From Schizochytrium sp. TIO01 (taxonomy: Eukaryota; Sar; Bigyra; Thraustochytrida; Thraustochytriidae), in assembly GCA_004764695.1 (NCBI GenBank), contig SMSO01000037.1, forward strand, positions 1 to 20,000: a stretch of 20,000 nt of DNA. Reading direction: 5' to 3'. Positions 1 through 9,753 of the stretch are shown in pieces. Position numbers and translations under genes: made by a program. The stretch's first letter is position 1. Each line of letters begins with the position of its first letter. The notes under the pieces are model-generated. The model had not been told where the DNA came from. It saw only the letters and a list, made by a program, of their open reading frames with translations, and did no database searches.

Positions 1-911
1 TATTGTCGTGTAGTTGTGAGATCTTTTGCTGCTGACTGAGAGACTTTGGTTTGGTGTTGTAATGCGTAACCTACTCTAGCCTACCCACCGCCTAAGAAAA
101 AAACAATTATGGTTCACCAACTCAACTCAGAGTGTTAGTAATATACATATAGGTAGCAGTGTTTTTTCAAAGTGAAATTGTTCGCGAGCAAAAGCTGGGC
201 CGCCGCCGCAGCGAGGGGAGCAAAAAGTAAACGCGACGCCAGCGGAGAAGAAGACTGACGAACCCAAGTCTGTTTGATCGTGGAGATAGCGATAGTGACA
301 GCAGTTGGCGAGAACACGTTGAGCTAGCAAGCGGTGGACAGTAAGGGGAGGCGAGCATTTGAACCAAACAATCAAACATCGGCTAGCTGTGGCAAGGGAG
401 CGCAGCCTGTTTCGGCGAGAACACGTTGAGCTAGCAAGCGGTGGACAGTAAGGGGAGGCGAGCATTCGAACCAAACAATCAAACATCGGCTAGCTGTGGC
501 AAGGGAGCGCCAGCCTGTTTCCGTGTGTTACTTGAGGTCAAGGCTAACAGCACAGTGCGAGCAGCTTAGTAGAGAGGAGGCACGAGCAGATTCTTTTTCC
601 AGAGGTGTGGATAGCGAGATATACACCTGCGCTTCTTGGGTGTTTCGTTGCGCTTGGTGGAGTCTACGTACATCACAGGGGAAACCAAAGGCCTGTCAAG
701 TCAGGTTAAGTCAATTGAATGATATACGTGGCATAGCTCTGCACCAACAGATCTCGACCGCCGAGCTTCGTTGGCATTAATTGTGTAACTCTGCGCTCTC
801 GATTTTCCACCTTAAGACTTCGTATCAAGACATTGCACGGAATCTTGTTTTTGAGGAAGTGCATAAAATCACAACAAATCAGCCAGACCCGCAAAAAAGG
901 TATTTGAGAAG
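1..911. other. Upstream region of LRR gene 1
   Basis: I see no supported gene in this stretch. The open frames here start at non-ATG codons or run antisense through a tandem duplication. The last part, up to the ATG at 912, should hold the promoter and 5' UTR of LRR gene 1, but I see no clear TATA box or initiator. The only definite structure is the 107-bp duplication at 307-521. Confidence 0.5.
307..521. repeat. Two-copy 107-bp tandem duplication
   Basis: The block beginning GGCGAGAACACGTTGAGC at 307 recurs at 414. The copies are almost identical: one T/C difference (CATTTGAACC against CATTCGAACC) and one extra C in copy 2 (GAGCGCAGCC against GAGCGCCAGCC). The duplication is recent and lies about 400 bp upstream of the LRR gene 1 start codon, so it could affect the promoter or 5' UTR. 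No coding function is supported. Confidence 0.9.
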
Positions 912-3096
912 ATGTCGGAAAGCCCCCAAGTCACGAAGGCACTTGAATTACTCGGTGATGGAAGAGCCGAAGTTGAGTAAGTTTTTTTTTGTTATATTAA
1001 GTTCGCATATCTTTGTGCATTGGTTTGAGCTGGTACTAGTGCATTTAGGTTGTGATGAGATTTTTCACGCTCTTTGGAATAAGGGATAAGGTGGGAGAGA
1101 CTAACCCAAACGAATTTTCTGGTTCTGCCGAACAAACAATAGCCTTTATGGGTATAATCTTAATGACGACGGGGTGGCAGTGCTTGCTTTGGCAATCAAT
1201 AACAGCCTCAACTTACAGTCTCTGGTGTAAGTTTCTGACATGATTTAGTATAAAACAGCAAGAACCCCTGCGACTTATAATAAGCAAAACGATTAACACA
1301 TCGAAATCAACGTGCAGTCTGTCCTATAACAATATCGGTGACAATGGCGTGCTTGCGCTAGCCGAGGGAGCTGAGGGTAAACACAGTTATCACTTCTCTT
1401 GAGTAAGTTTTCTAAAACAGCTGTGCACGCAATCGAATGGTGAACTACCTACCATAGAGAATTTTATTTGCACTCACACATTAAATATATATGTATATAT
1501 GAACCAATTACATTGTATGAACGTGGCTGATTCTCTCTCATGACGTACAAATTGAAGATTGAGAGGTAACAAAATCGGCAATAAAGGTGGTCATGCTTTA
1601 GCAACAGCGCTAAAGGAAAACAATGTCTTAAAATCTCTAGAGTAAGTCGTGTGGCCCGTGAAAAACTCATCTACTGCGGGTCATGTGCTGTGCAATAATT
1701 CACAGTTACTAATGCATCGCATTGAAATGTGAATTGACTGACGTGCGTTGGGTAATTTAGTCTTCGAAACAATGAAATAGGCGCAGCTGGTGCAGTGGCA
1801 ATAGCAGACGCTCTGAAACAAAATTGTTGCTTGAAAGATTTAAAGTAAGTTCCAATGGAAGAGGAAGCCTACTTGAAATGTATAGTTATGGTCGCTTGAA
1901 TGCCTGTCTCGTGCCATTCCAATATGATCGCCTAACTTTATGAAACTTTGTTCATATTTGGATACGATTCTTAACCACAGTCTAGACCATAACAATACTG
2001 GCCATGAAGGTGGGGAAGCTCTTGGTGCAGCTCTCAAAGTGAACAGGTTGCTGACGTCTTTGTAGTAAGTTTAGTCCTACATGATGAATGTACTGCTGAG
2101 AATACATCTATTTGGCCGGATATGTATGGCTGGGTAACTAACTGAGTGAGAGTTTCTGCACAGTCTTGAAAATAACAACATTGGCTACAAGGGAGGCAAA
2201 GCCCTTGCCGATGCATTAAAAGAAAACCAATTTCTTACATCCCTGAAGTGCGTTGATCTGGATTCAAAAACACTCTTTGGAAATGAGCTACACGACTTGT
2301 GAACTTTTTTATTTACTAATGATTATCTTTCTGACACTTTCCCGTGCCTATTGCAACAGTCTTCTGGACAATAACATTGGCGACCAAGGTGCAATAGCAT
2401 TGGCAGCTTCTCTAAGGGTAAACACTTCTCTACGATCTTTAGAGTACGTAGGAATTGGCCTTTTGTGAATTATCTCATATTCAATTCTGAATGGTTAACT
2501 AATGTGTTTGATTGCTCGTATTCTTCGAAATATGTCTAAATACACAAAAAACACAATAATGGTTGGTTGGTTCTGCAGTCTTGAAGATAATAACATCGGT
2601 GGTGAGGGCGGAGCTGCCGCTAATCTCGGCTCTTCGAGACAATTGGAGTCTAACTGAACTCATGTAGGTGCTACGGTAAGACCTCTGCAATGATTGTTCC
2701 AATTTACTGACGAAACAGAAGCGCTGCTTCTCTAAACACAGATATGACTGGGACGACTTTGAGCTTGATATTGGAATTTATCCCGATGTAGAGCTTGAGC
2801 TTAATCAATGCATTGCAGATGCGCGGGAGAATTTAGAATCTACCAAGCAAACATATACTGAACTCGGGGCTGTTCAAGTTGTTATTAAGGCTCTATCGTT
2901 GCCAGCAAGTGGAAAGAGGATGCGGTTGTGTGCTGACAGTGCAAAGGCTGAGTACGAAGGCGCTGGGTGTACATTGTGTGCTAAAGAAGTTTATCTACGC
3001 CAAGCCCAGGAGCAGCTAGGAAACATGCGAATGAAAATTGGTGCCCTCTTTTCACAAGCAAACCTATTGGGTCCATATCTATGCACTCCGGAATAG
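912..3096 (+). CDS. LRR protein gene 1 (10 exons, two of them frameshifted)
   Basis: Predicted intracellular protein with eight ribonuclease-inhibitor-type leucine-rich repeats, a binding scaffold; the ligand is unknown. Exons: 912-976 (ATG, MSESPQVTKALELLGDG...), 1143-1226, 1318-1402, 1558-1641, 1761-1844, 1981-2064, 2164-2247, 2360-2443, 2579-2663 and 2742-3096 (ends TAG). Each middle exon encodes one repeat of the type L..NNIG..G..ALA.AL..N..L.SL. Donors are mostly GTAAGT, acceptors are AG, and all junctions are phase 2. The first exon matches that of LRR gene 2 in length (65 nt) and in residues, which fixes the start. Exons 3 and 9 are 85 nt instead of 84, each with one extra base (near 1366-1371 and 2627-2629), and these cause in-frame stops. 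The terminal exon encodes a helical domain ending LLGPYLCTPE, homologous to that of LRR gene 2. No signal peptide is seen. It may be a pseudogene, contain sequence errors, or be rescued by skipping these exons, which keeps the frame. Confidence 0.85.
1143..2663 (+). repeat. Array of eight one-LRR exons in gene 1
   Basis: Eight exon modules of 84 or 85 nt are separated by introns of 91-155 nt that share no obvious sequence. Every exon consists of one base, 27 codons and two bases, so any exon can be lost, gained or swapped without shifting the frame. The repeats have diverged along their whole length, unlike those of gene 2, so this array looks older or is no longer being homogenised. Confidence 0.85.
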
Positions 3097-4501
3097 TTGA
3101 AATAAGGGTTATATATGCAACCGTTGGGTAGGCGATGAGAGATATTGTTAAATAATTAATTATTATCATTTTCATTTATCGGTCATCGGCCATTCCGGTT
3201 TCTCAAGATTAGTGCTTCAGCAAAGGAGTTCGCGCGGATACCTATGCTTCCATATCGCAACAAATGCATTGCAGAGCATAAATCGGTTGCACAAAGTTAA
3301 GTATCATATGCTTTGCAGGAATAGATACTTGATAAGGGGGGAGGGAGATGCGTCGCGCGAGGACCTGGAGAGCCTGGTTCTCATAACATGGTTGATACAA
3401 AATCAAAGGACTTGCAACTCTTGGTATATGAGAGTAACCAGTTTCCTGTATCAGTCCACTTGTTATGGCTTCGATTTCAATTAATCTTTCAAATACAGGT
3501 TCATGGTAGATGATTCTATAATGTTGAAAGCGCATGAAAATGACAACAAGCATTCACACGTTTTGTTGAGGTTCCCATGTAGTAAAAGGTCCGACCTTTG
3601 GGTTGCTTTATCATTCTAGTGCTGTTTAAAGAAAGGGTCAAAAAGCTATTCAACACCCCGACGGAGTGGTAAGGAACTTTAGATGTAGAACTTTTGGAAA
3701 GTACTACGTCTTAAATTGGAAAGTGTACTATAGGGCCATTTCTGGACACAGTCGCGTAACCAAAACGCCCGGTGGGGATTTTCCACACCATGCAAGTCTA
3801 CTTCAAAGAAAAAAAGCTTTAGAGGGACTCATTTTTCATATTGCTGTACTTTCATCTCATTCGACTCAGGTTCAATGAAGTTTACCCTTGAGTATGACCA
3901 GTAAAGACAATGTCAAAACTGACGTAGTACCTACAAGGTGCTGTCCGGTTTGGCTTGAAACATTATAGCTCTTTGCCAAGATCTACAATTGAAGGTAGTA
4001 GCGAGCAAGACAGTAGGTTATCCCTGTGTAAGACCTCATGGGTTTAGAGTTTACTTATAATAAAATCAGACAACCAGTCCTGCACTAGAAGAGAATCCAA
4101 AAACCAAAAGCTTGCATACACATTCCTATAATCAAGTATGGTGGAATCTGAAATTGATGGTTAAAGATATGTGTGAACCTAACCTTGTCAATTGTGTCTA
4201 GGACAGATCAAATATGTCTTCGTCTCCTAATTGCAACATGAATCAGGCTTGCCTTGAACCCGATTGCAAGATTAACAGATCGTTAATTAAAAGCCATATA
4301 TTATCATGCCTTTTAAAGCCTTCTTAGAACCTTCATCGCCATAGCCAAACTCTAGCTGACCATATTTATCTCTCATCACTTCCCTTGAGCATCTTTGACT
4401 CACTCATTCTCGCACATGCTTATCTTGAAACAGGTTGTTTAGAATCGCCAAAAAACTCAAGAGACAAAGCGCGCGAATACAAGACAATGTCTTAGTTACT
4501 G
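3097..4501. other. Intergenic region, no supported gene
   Basis: This 1.4-kb stretch lies between the stops of two convergent genes and should hold both 3' UTRs. The longest ATG-started frame is a 103-codon antisense frame ending at 3242. It has no recognisable motif and I do not accept it as a gene. An AATAAA on the + strand at 4059-4064 is far from the LRR gene 1 stop and cannot be assigned. Confidence 0.5.
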
Positions 4502-6550
4502 TTACTGTTTACATTCTAGTTCTCTCTGGAGGTAGCTGATTTCCCATTCAGCCCACTTTGCAAAGTCATCAGGATCCATATCCTCCTTAAATTCAGCCTC
4601 ACCAAACCCGATAAACATTGGCTTCTTGCCTTTCTCATGATTGCACATAATATTGTCGCGATCTATATCGCCAAGTAAAATACCAAGTGAGTGAATCGAC
4701 TTGAGAGCGGCTACCGCCTCTTCCTTAAACTTATCCGTAAGGTCGTCATCTGTAACGTGCTCGCCTGCAAAACTTAAACCAAGCCCGTACATGAACCCAT
4801 CTTGAAACAATCCAAGACCAAGAAACTCTGGTACACACTTGCCTTGAAGCGGAAGCAAGGAATCGTAAACGATAGCTTCGAATCTGAGATGGTCGACGAA
4901 ATACGATTCCTTGAAAGTATCGAGCAACTTTAGTACAGCATCTACATTACCTTTAGTTGCATGCGGAATTTTACAGCGGGAAATCCTTCCCGGTTCACCA
5001 TCGTGACGAAACCAGCCAAGGAACTTTTCGTCTTTCAGTTGGTGCAAAGATGTCCAATCAGACCGAGGTGGGATTTTTTTATCTGGAGAGGGGGGAAGCC
5101 CGTAGAACTCTGTGTCAGGTACTTCGAGACTGAAGACATAATCGTCATCGTTGGTATCCTGGTTAATTTCCTTGTAAACATCGTTTTCAGCCTCGCAGCC
5201 CATGGGTAGCTTTTCATGTCTACACTCACTAGAGCAGGGCGTAAGGAGCGTCCCTTCGCTGTTTGTAAATTCTGGTACGCGGTCCTCTTTTGCAATCATA
5301 ATACCCAGTGCCAGAAGCTGTGCTGCACTTAGACAGTTTCTGTCAATATCCCCCACAGCATCACATTTAACAGATGGTGTAATTAGCAGATTACCAGCGC
5401 AATCACGAAAGAACAGAGCTGTATCGAAGTAGTTCGAGTAGATACCTACTAGAGACTTGTTGCATAGCATCCAAGTGTACAATTTACGAATCACTGAGAA
5501 CCTCGAATGACGTTGTGACGTGCAATCGACATCACGACAGTCATGATTGCAGTATTCATCAGAAAGATCAACGTGATGGAATTCAGGTCTTTCAAGTGCA
5601 CCAACGACCCAAGGTTTAAATTGATCCACATAGGGTTCTAAACCAATTGCAAAATCCACTGGGCCCCGTGTTTCGGTGTAGTCTCCAAAACGGTGGTTTG
5701 ATGTGTCGGGGACTTGCTCAATTCCTCCGTCTTGAAGGATTTCAAGTACTGCTCCCAAGAGAATAGACATATGTGGGATTATTGAAGATGCACCTGCGGT
5801 ACCTATATCCTTGAAGTACTGTATTGAGGATTCTAGCGAAATCGTAGTTTGCCTTGCCTGTAAAGTTTCGATGTACCCAGCATCACGACAGTAGTTTAGT
5901 AAAGTTTCCATCTCCAATTTATGAACATGCATGGGTGATGCACGGTATGCAGAAGTGTCAGTAGAGCACTTTACCTGTAACTCTTTGCGAGGTAACTCAG
6001 GAGTTGCACTGGAGAGTGCCTGGAATACTGAGGTTTTATGATTATGCAAGGAATTATATGCAGCCTCTTCCCTACGAAGACCATAGAGCCTCCGATACAT
6101 GACCATTTCGTTTTCTATTGTTTCCTTCTGAAGGTACCTGAGTCTTATATCGAGACGCGCACCTCTTTTCTCGGCGCATCGAATCTGCGAACATAAGTCC
6201 ATTGCAGATTCCAAGCATTCTCTTTCAAGTCTGGAGTGCTCTTCAGGTTGCTCTTCCATACCTTTCTTAGTTCCGGACCGGTCAGAACGCAGCTCGCTTC
6301 GGCTGAGCGCACAGTCTTCATTGGGGGGATTCTCCAGAATCCTCGTCTTAAGTCTCGCAATATCTTTGGTACAGGATATGCGTTTGGCCTTTAGGTTCTC
6401 GAACTCTGCGACATTGCAAGAATGCAAAAATATCGGACGACTTAAGATATCGAGAGCCGATACTTTTGAGCTAGCGGAGCGTGTATTTACATGCCCTACC
6501 CAGGTCCTGGGCAAGGGGGGGCGCGAGCTGATTGTGACAAACCGCCTCAT
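4502..6550 (-). CDS. Nuclease-kinase fusion protein, degenerate paralogue
   Basis: A 682-residue protein starting at the ATG at 6550; the open frame continues upstream without another ATG. A helical, probably coiled-coil segment lies near residues 100-145, followed by a PD-(D/E)xK-like domain (about 240-400) and a kinase-like domain (about 510-682). It aligns with the + gene ending at 11724: LVGIYSNYFDTALFFRDCAG matches FVGVYSTYGYTAAFFRDCEG. Key residues are lost. The nuclease keeps D299 (VDFAIG), but the ExK pair is A318 and E320 (GALER against GELKG in the paralogue), and the QxxxY pair is K356 and W360. The kinase keeps K541, D628 and N633 (LGDIDRDNIM), but the DFG Asp is G648 (FIGFG). The frame is long and uninterrupted with no intron, which suggests selection for a non-catalytic role or very recent loss. 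The family resemblance is to nuclease-kinase proteins of the Crinkler-like eukaryotic effector class; that assignment is by motif only. Confidence 0.85.
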   Translation of the reverse strand: MRRFVTISSRPPLPRTWVGHVNTRSASSKVSALDILSRPIFLHSCNVAEFENLKAKRISCTKDIARLKTRILENPPNEDCALSRSELRSDRSGTKKGMEEQPEEHSRLERECLESAMDLCSQIRCAEKRGARLDIRLRYLQKETIENEMVMYRRLYGLRREEAAYNSLHNHKTSVFQALSSATPELPRKELQVKCSTDTSAYRASPMHVHKLEMETLLNYCRDAGYIETLQARQTTISLESSIQYFKDIGTAGASSIIPHMSILLGAVLEILQDGGIEQVPDTSNHRFGDYTETRGPVDFAIGLEPYVDQFKPWVVGALERPEFHHVDLSDEYCNHDCRDVDCTSQRHSRFSVIRKLYTWMLCNKSLVGIYSNYFDTALFFRDCAGNLLITPSVKCDAVGDIDRNCLSAAQLLALGIMIAKEDRVPEFTNSEGTLLTPCSSECRHEKLPMGCEAENDVYKEINQDTNDDDYVFSLEVPDTEFYGLPPSPDKKIPPRSDWTSLHQLKDEKFLGWFRHDGEPGRISRCKIPHATKGNVDAVLKLLDTFKESYFVDHLRFEAIVYDSLLPLQGKCVPEFLGLGLFQDGFMYGLGLSFAGEHVTDDDLTDKFKEEAVAALKSIHSLGILLGDIDRDNIMCNHEKGKKPMFIGFGEAEFKEDMDPDDFAKWAEWEISYLQRELECKQ

Positions 6551-9108
6551 GGCTTGAATTGAAGCTAATTTGGGGTTTGCTTTCTGCAGGTGCTGCCAAC
6601 AAATTGTTCTAGCTATTTCTTTTAAAAAAAAATCGAAATTGATCAACTTGAATTTGAATGATTATTAAAATATATATTAATTTAAAAGACATTGATTTTA
6701 GTTTGAAATGTTATTCACAAGGTACACTATTATTTTTAATTATATAAATAAATAAATAAAATTAAAGGTATAATGTATATAATATACGCCTATATGCTGA
6801 TGCAAATCGTGAAATGTTGGATTTACCATACTGCAGTCAGTTTACGCTCTTAATCTCTCCGACTAAATCTACAATACGCGAGGCCAGTCGAGAGTACACT
6901 ACTAGGCAGTCATAATTTCTCGAACCTCATTATATGAGGTGCTCTTTTTTTTCTTTTCTTTTTTACAGCCTGAGGTGCTTTCTTTCTATGTTCTAAATAT
7001 TTTTATATTTTATTATTATTAAGAATGAGGCAGTAACTCAAACCACAGCAATCACGCACTACCCGGCAAGAGCAAAGCTAAAAGATGTTATATTTCAACC
7101 CAAGGAGTTGACTCTGACAAGTGAGAGCGTGGAAAGGGAGTAGGTACGTTATAAACTAAAAGATGTTAACTTGTTACCTCTGACTAGTGAGAGCGCCTTC
7201 GCCGTTATCCCCAAATGCTTCTGTTCTGAAGGCTGCCTAACAAGAATGACAATCTTTATACGAAGCCTCTCTAGACGACCAATAGTGCGCTAGTGCAGAG
7301 TACTCCTCGAGAGGTTGCGTGTGTGTATGCCATGCGCATTTTCTCCACCGTGTTGTTGCTTGTGATGACGTCGAGTGGGCATCTTTAAAAAAGAAAAATG
7401 TTTTAATTTTATAAATTTAAAAAATAATAAAGAATAAAAAAGAGATGTCGTAGCTTTCTTTTTGTCTGCCGGCTACTAGATCTTGTAAGATTCCCCAAAC
7501 TCAACGTGAGGTTTAACATAATTTCAGATTAGGTAGGAAGGAAGGCCTATCAAAAACACTGGGAGATTGAATGCAAATTTTGGAAAGAAAAAAGAAAGAA
7601 AGAAAACTTGAATGTCTGCAGACAGGGAACAATGTTTACAACTTTTATGCCAATAGGAAATAGTTTTCTTTACTTTTCAAACTGTAAAGACTTTGTCTTC
7701 TTTTCAACGTAGGTGTGCATTTTCCTCCCGAGGGAGGGACTTGAGCTACCCAATTGGGAATCCTGATGTGCCTTCTGGTAGAGTATGCAGGGCAGAGCTG
7801 TTGCAGCATGGGCAATACCTAATGAGTGAGCTCAACACTCAATTGCTTATTAAGATAGTGGCCCTGGCAAATGGAACTCGAACGCACAAATAGCGTCAGC
7901 GCCCTTGAACTTATGAGTTGTCGGACGTGCACTTGTCACGAACGAAAGACTTTTGAAAGTCAAGGACTCGAAAAGTACAACCAAATTCATGAAGCCAGTG
8001 TTCGTGAATTAATGGCCATGTCATGTGGGCGGGTTGAAGTAGTTCTGACTCTCTAGAATTTAAACACGAAGGACACTTACTGGCAGTGTCTATGTTGACT
8101 GGACTTTGACCTTCTAATTTAGTGACTTAAAGGACCTAAGTTTAATTGAGAATTTCTGCAAAATTCGTAAAAACGAGTTGATGTGTAGCAACGCAGATCT
8201 GATGTTTGGTACAGGCTCCTTTGACAATCGCCCTTTAAAAAAAAAAGAAAAGAATAAAAGAATAAAGAGAGAATCAGTGAAAGGGAGAGTCTTCATTCGG
8301 CAACATCATTCAGAATATTCGCTACCCAATCTTTATAACCATGCTTGGAGTGAATGAAGGACTTGAATTAGATTTTAATGATAAAGTTATACTCAAAAGT
8401 AGTCTAGTCGAAAAAGGTCGAGCTTTATTTAAAACTTAATTTTAAATTAGATAAACAAATTCTTGTTTTTAAAAAATAATTAAAAGTGTTGAGAAGTGAC
8501 ATTGACCTTAAGCTTCTTCTCTTCAATTAATTGCTTTTGAGATCGCCCGATCACTCACTCCCACCAATTTGAAGACGTCTTATCAGAGATGAAATGAATC
8601 AGGATGAGGGGAAACAGGAACTGGGAATGGTAGGGAAAGGGGGTTCAAGGAGAGGACAAATTCTCATTTCGAAAAAGAAAGTACCCTCGAAAACAATAAA
8701 GTCGAGAGAAAGAAAATTTGCGGTCGGCCATCTTAGATGTCACCCCTGGAAAAACTTTTTCTTTTGTCATTTCATTTCTTTCGAGGTAAAAGATTTTCGA
8801 TCTCTCTTCCCTTAAAAGATTTTTGAGGTACGCAAATGGAAAGATCGCTTTCGGGTTCTGGTAAAGCTGAAAGGGGGAAAGGACAATCACGCTTGCTCGA
8901 GCAAAACGAATGTCCCTCTCAGATTGAAGCACGCGTAATTGACACGTTTGGATTTCTATCGATCGAGCACGTCGCGTGTTATTCTGAGCTCTGTTGGTCT
9001 GGCTAGATCTAGGATGTAATCTCTTGTTGAGTGAAAGTGGGTGTTTTTCGTTGCAGGTAAATCCGGAATTCTGTCAGCACGTGCAGAGTTGAAGAAGATA
9101 AAACAAGG
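6551..9108. other. AT-rich region between divergent nuclease-kinase genes
   Basis: This 2.5-kb stretch lies between the starts of two divergent paralogues and should contain both promoters. It has A/T-rich runs (6655-6780, 7385-7445, 8410-8480), a T/C-rich tract near 6945-6965 and an imperfect direct repeat at 7078-7195. Short ATG-started frames such as 7871-8056 (61 codons) show no recognisable domain and are not called. No RNA gene is recognised. Confidence 0.5.
7078..7195. repeat. Imperfect direct repeat
   Basis: CTAAAAGATGTTA occurs at 7078-7090 and 7156-7168. Each copy is followed by CTCTGAC(A/T)AGTGAGAGCG, at 7112-7129 and 7178-7195. The order is the same and only the spacers differ (21 and 9 nt). 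This is a diverged tandem duplication of unknown role in the divergent intergenic region. Confidence 0.75.
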
Positions 9109-9515
9109 ATGGCTCTGCGCCCCGAGAAGCCGTCGAATCTCGTACGGAGACCTTCAACGAGGTCTATCGTTGGTGCTTTTGAGAGAGTGTTGACTGTTTC
9201 TCGGAATTTGCAAGAGAAAACTGGTGAATTGGCTTCGAAATTGAAGGTTCTCGAGGCACGAAATTCGACCTTCCATTAATCCTTCCTTGGCCCTGGCCAT
9301 TGATGCTGCAGTGAGAGGAGACGAAAAAGCACAGAAGATTGTACGAGAGAGTGAATCCAACGTTCCTCTGTGTCAGAAAAGGGCGGTCGCGGCGTATACA
9401 GCGGCAAGCCACTCTCTCTTTCGTGTCCTTGCAGACACTGCAGCACTGGAGGAAACAAAGACAGAGTGTGCACTCTTAGTCTCTCAGGCACTCTCCCTTT
9501 TCCAAGTTGTTGAAG
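9109..9515 (+). CDS. Probable 5' exon of the + nuclease-kinase gene, frameshifted
   Basis: The ATG at 9109 lies in a good context (AACAAGGATGG) and opens a 56-codon frame (MALRPEKPSNLVRRPSTRSI...) that stops at 9277-9279. A second frame, shifted by one base, then runs to 9515 through helix-forming, Ala- and Glu-rich sequence (ALAIDAAVRGDEKAQKIV, then ALEETKTECALLVSQALS). It ends exactly at a donor, GAAG/GTAAGC, at 9516. An acceptor at 9699-9700 (CGAAAG) would join it in phase to the large frame of the next gene, removing a 185-nt intron. The switch of frame must lie between 9256 and 9279; I see no intron there, so one base has been gained (or two lost), or the read is wrong. It could instead be a separate small gene. 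No known domain is recognised. Confidence 0.45.
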
Positions 9516-9592
9516 GTAAGCAAAACCGAACACGATTGATAGGCTGGCCATTAGTGAAATCGTTAAGAGTGTGAAAGGGCTTGAAACGAGGC

Positions 9593-9619
9593 AAGAAGAA
9601 GAAGAAGAAGAAGAAGAAG
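9593..9619 (+). repeat. (AAG)9 microsatellite
   Basis: Nine perfect AAG triplets are followed by more purines. The tract lies in the predicted intron 9516-9700 of the + nuclease-kinase gene, so a change in its length would not alter the protein if that intron is real. Confidence 0.9.
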
Positions 9620-9753
9620 AAAAGGAGAAAGCAATGCCCTTTCCTCGTCTATCATGAAAGAAAGCCAAGCACGGCTTGTCTGCGCCCCTTCACGCGAAAG
9701 GGGACGGGACCACTCGGGATCAACGTGTTGGAAAGGCGGGAGGCGGAGACGCA

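Noticed and set aside
127-780. Frames of 60-119 residues in the 5' region
   Set aside because: Most start at non-ATG codons or repeat because of the 107-bp duplication. No domain is recognisable.
3242-3553. ATG-started 103-residue antisense frame
   Set aside because: No motif, overlaps another open frame, and has no supporting context.
6551-6646. 32-residue N-terminal extension of the - nuclease-kinase gene
   Set aside because: It has no ATG; the first ATG in the frame is at 6550.
7800-7990. Possible tRNA or tRNA-derived element (B-box-like GTTCGAGTTCC on the minus strand)
   Set aside because: No A box at the right spacing and no cloverleaf could be drawn.
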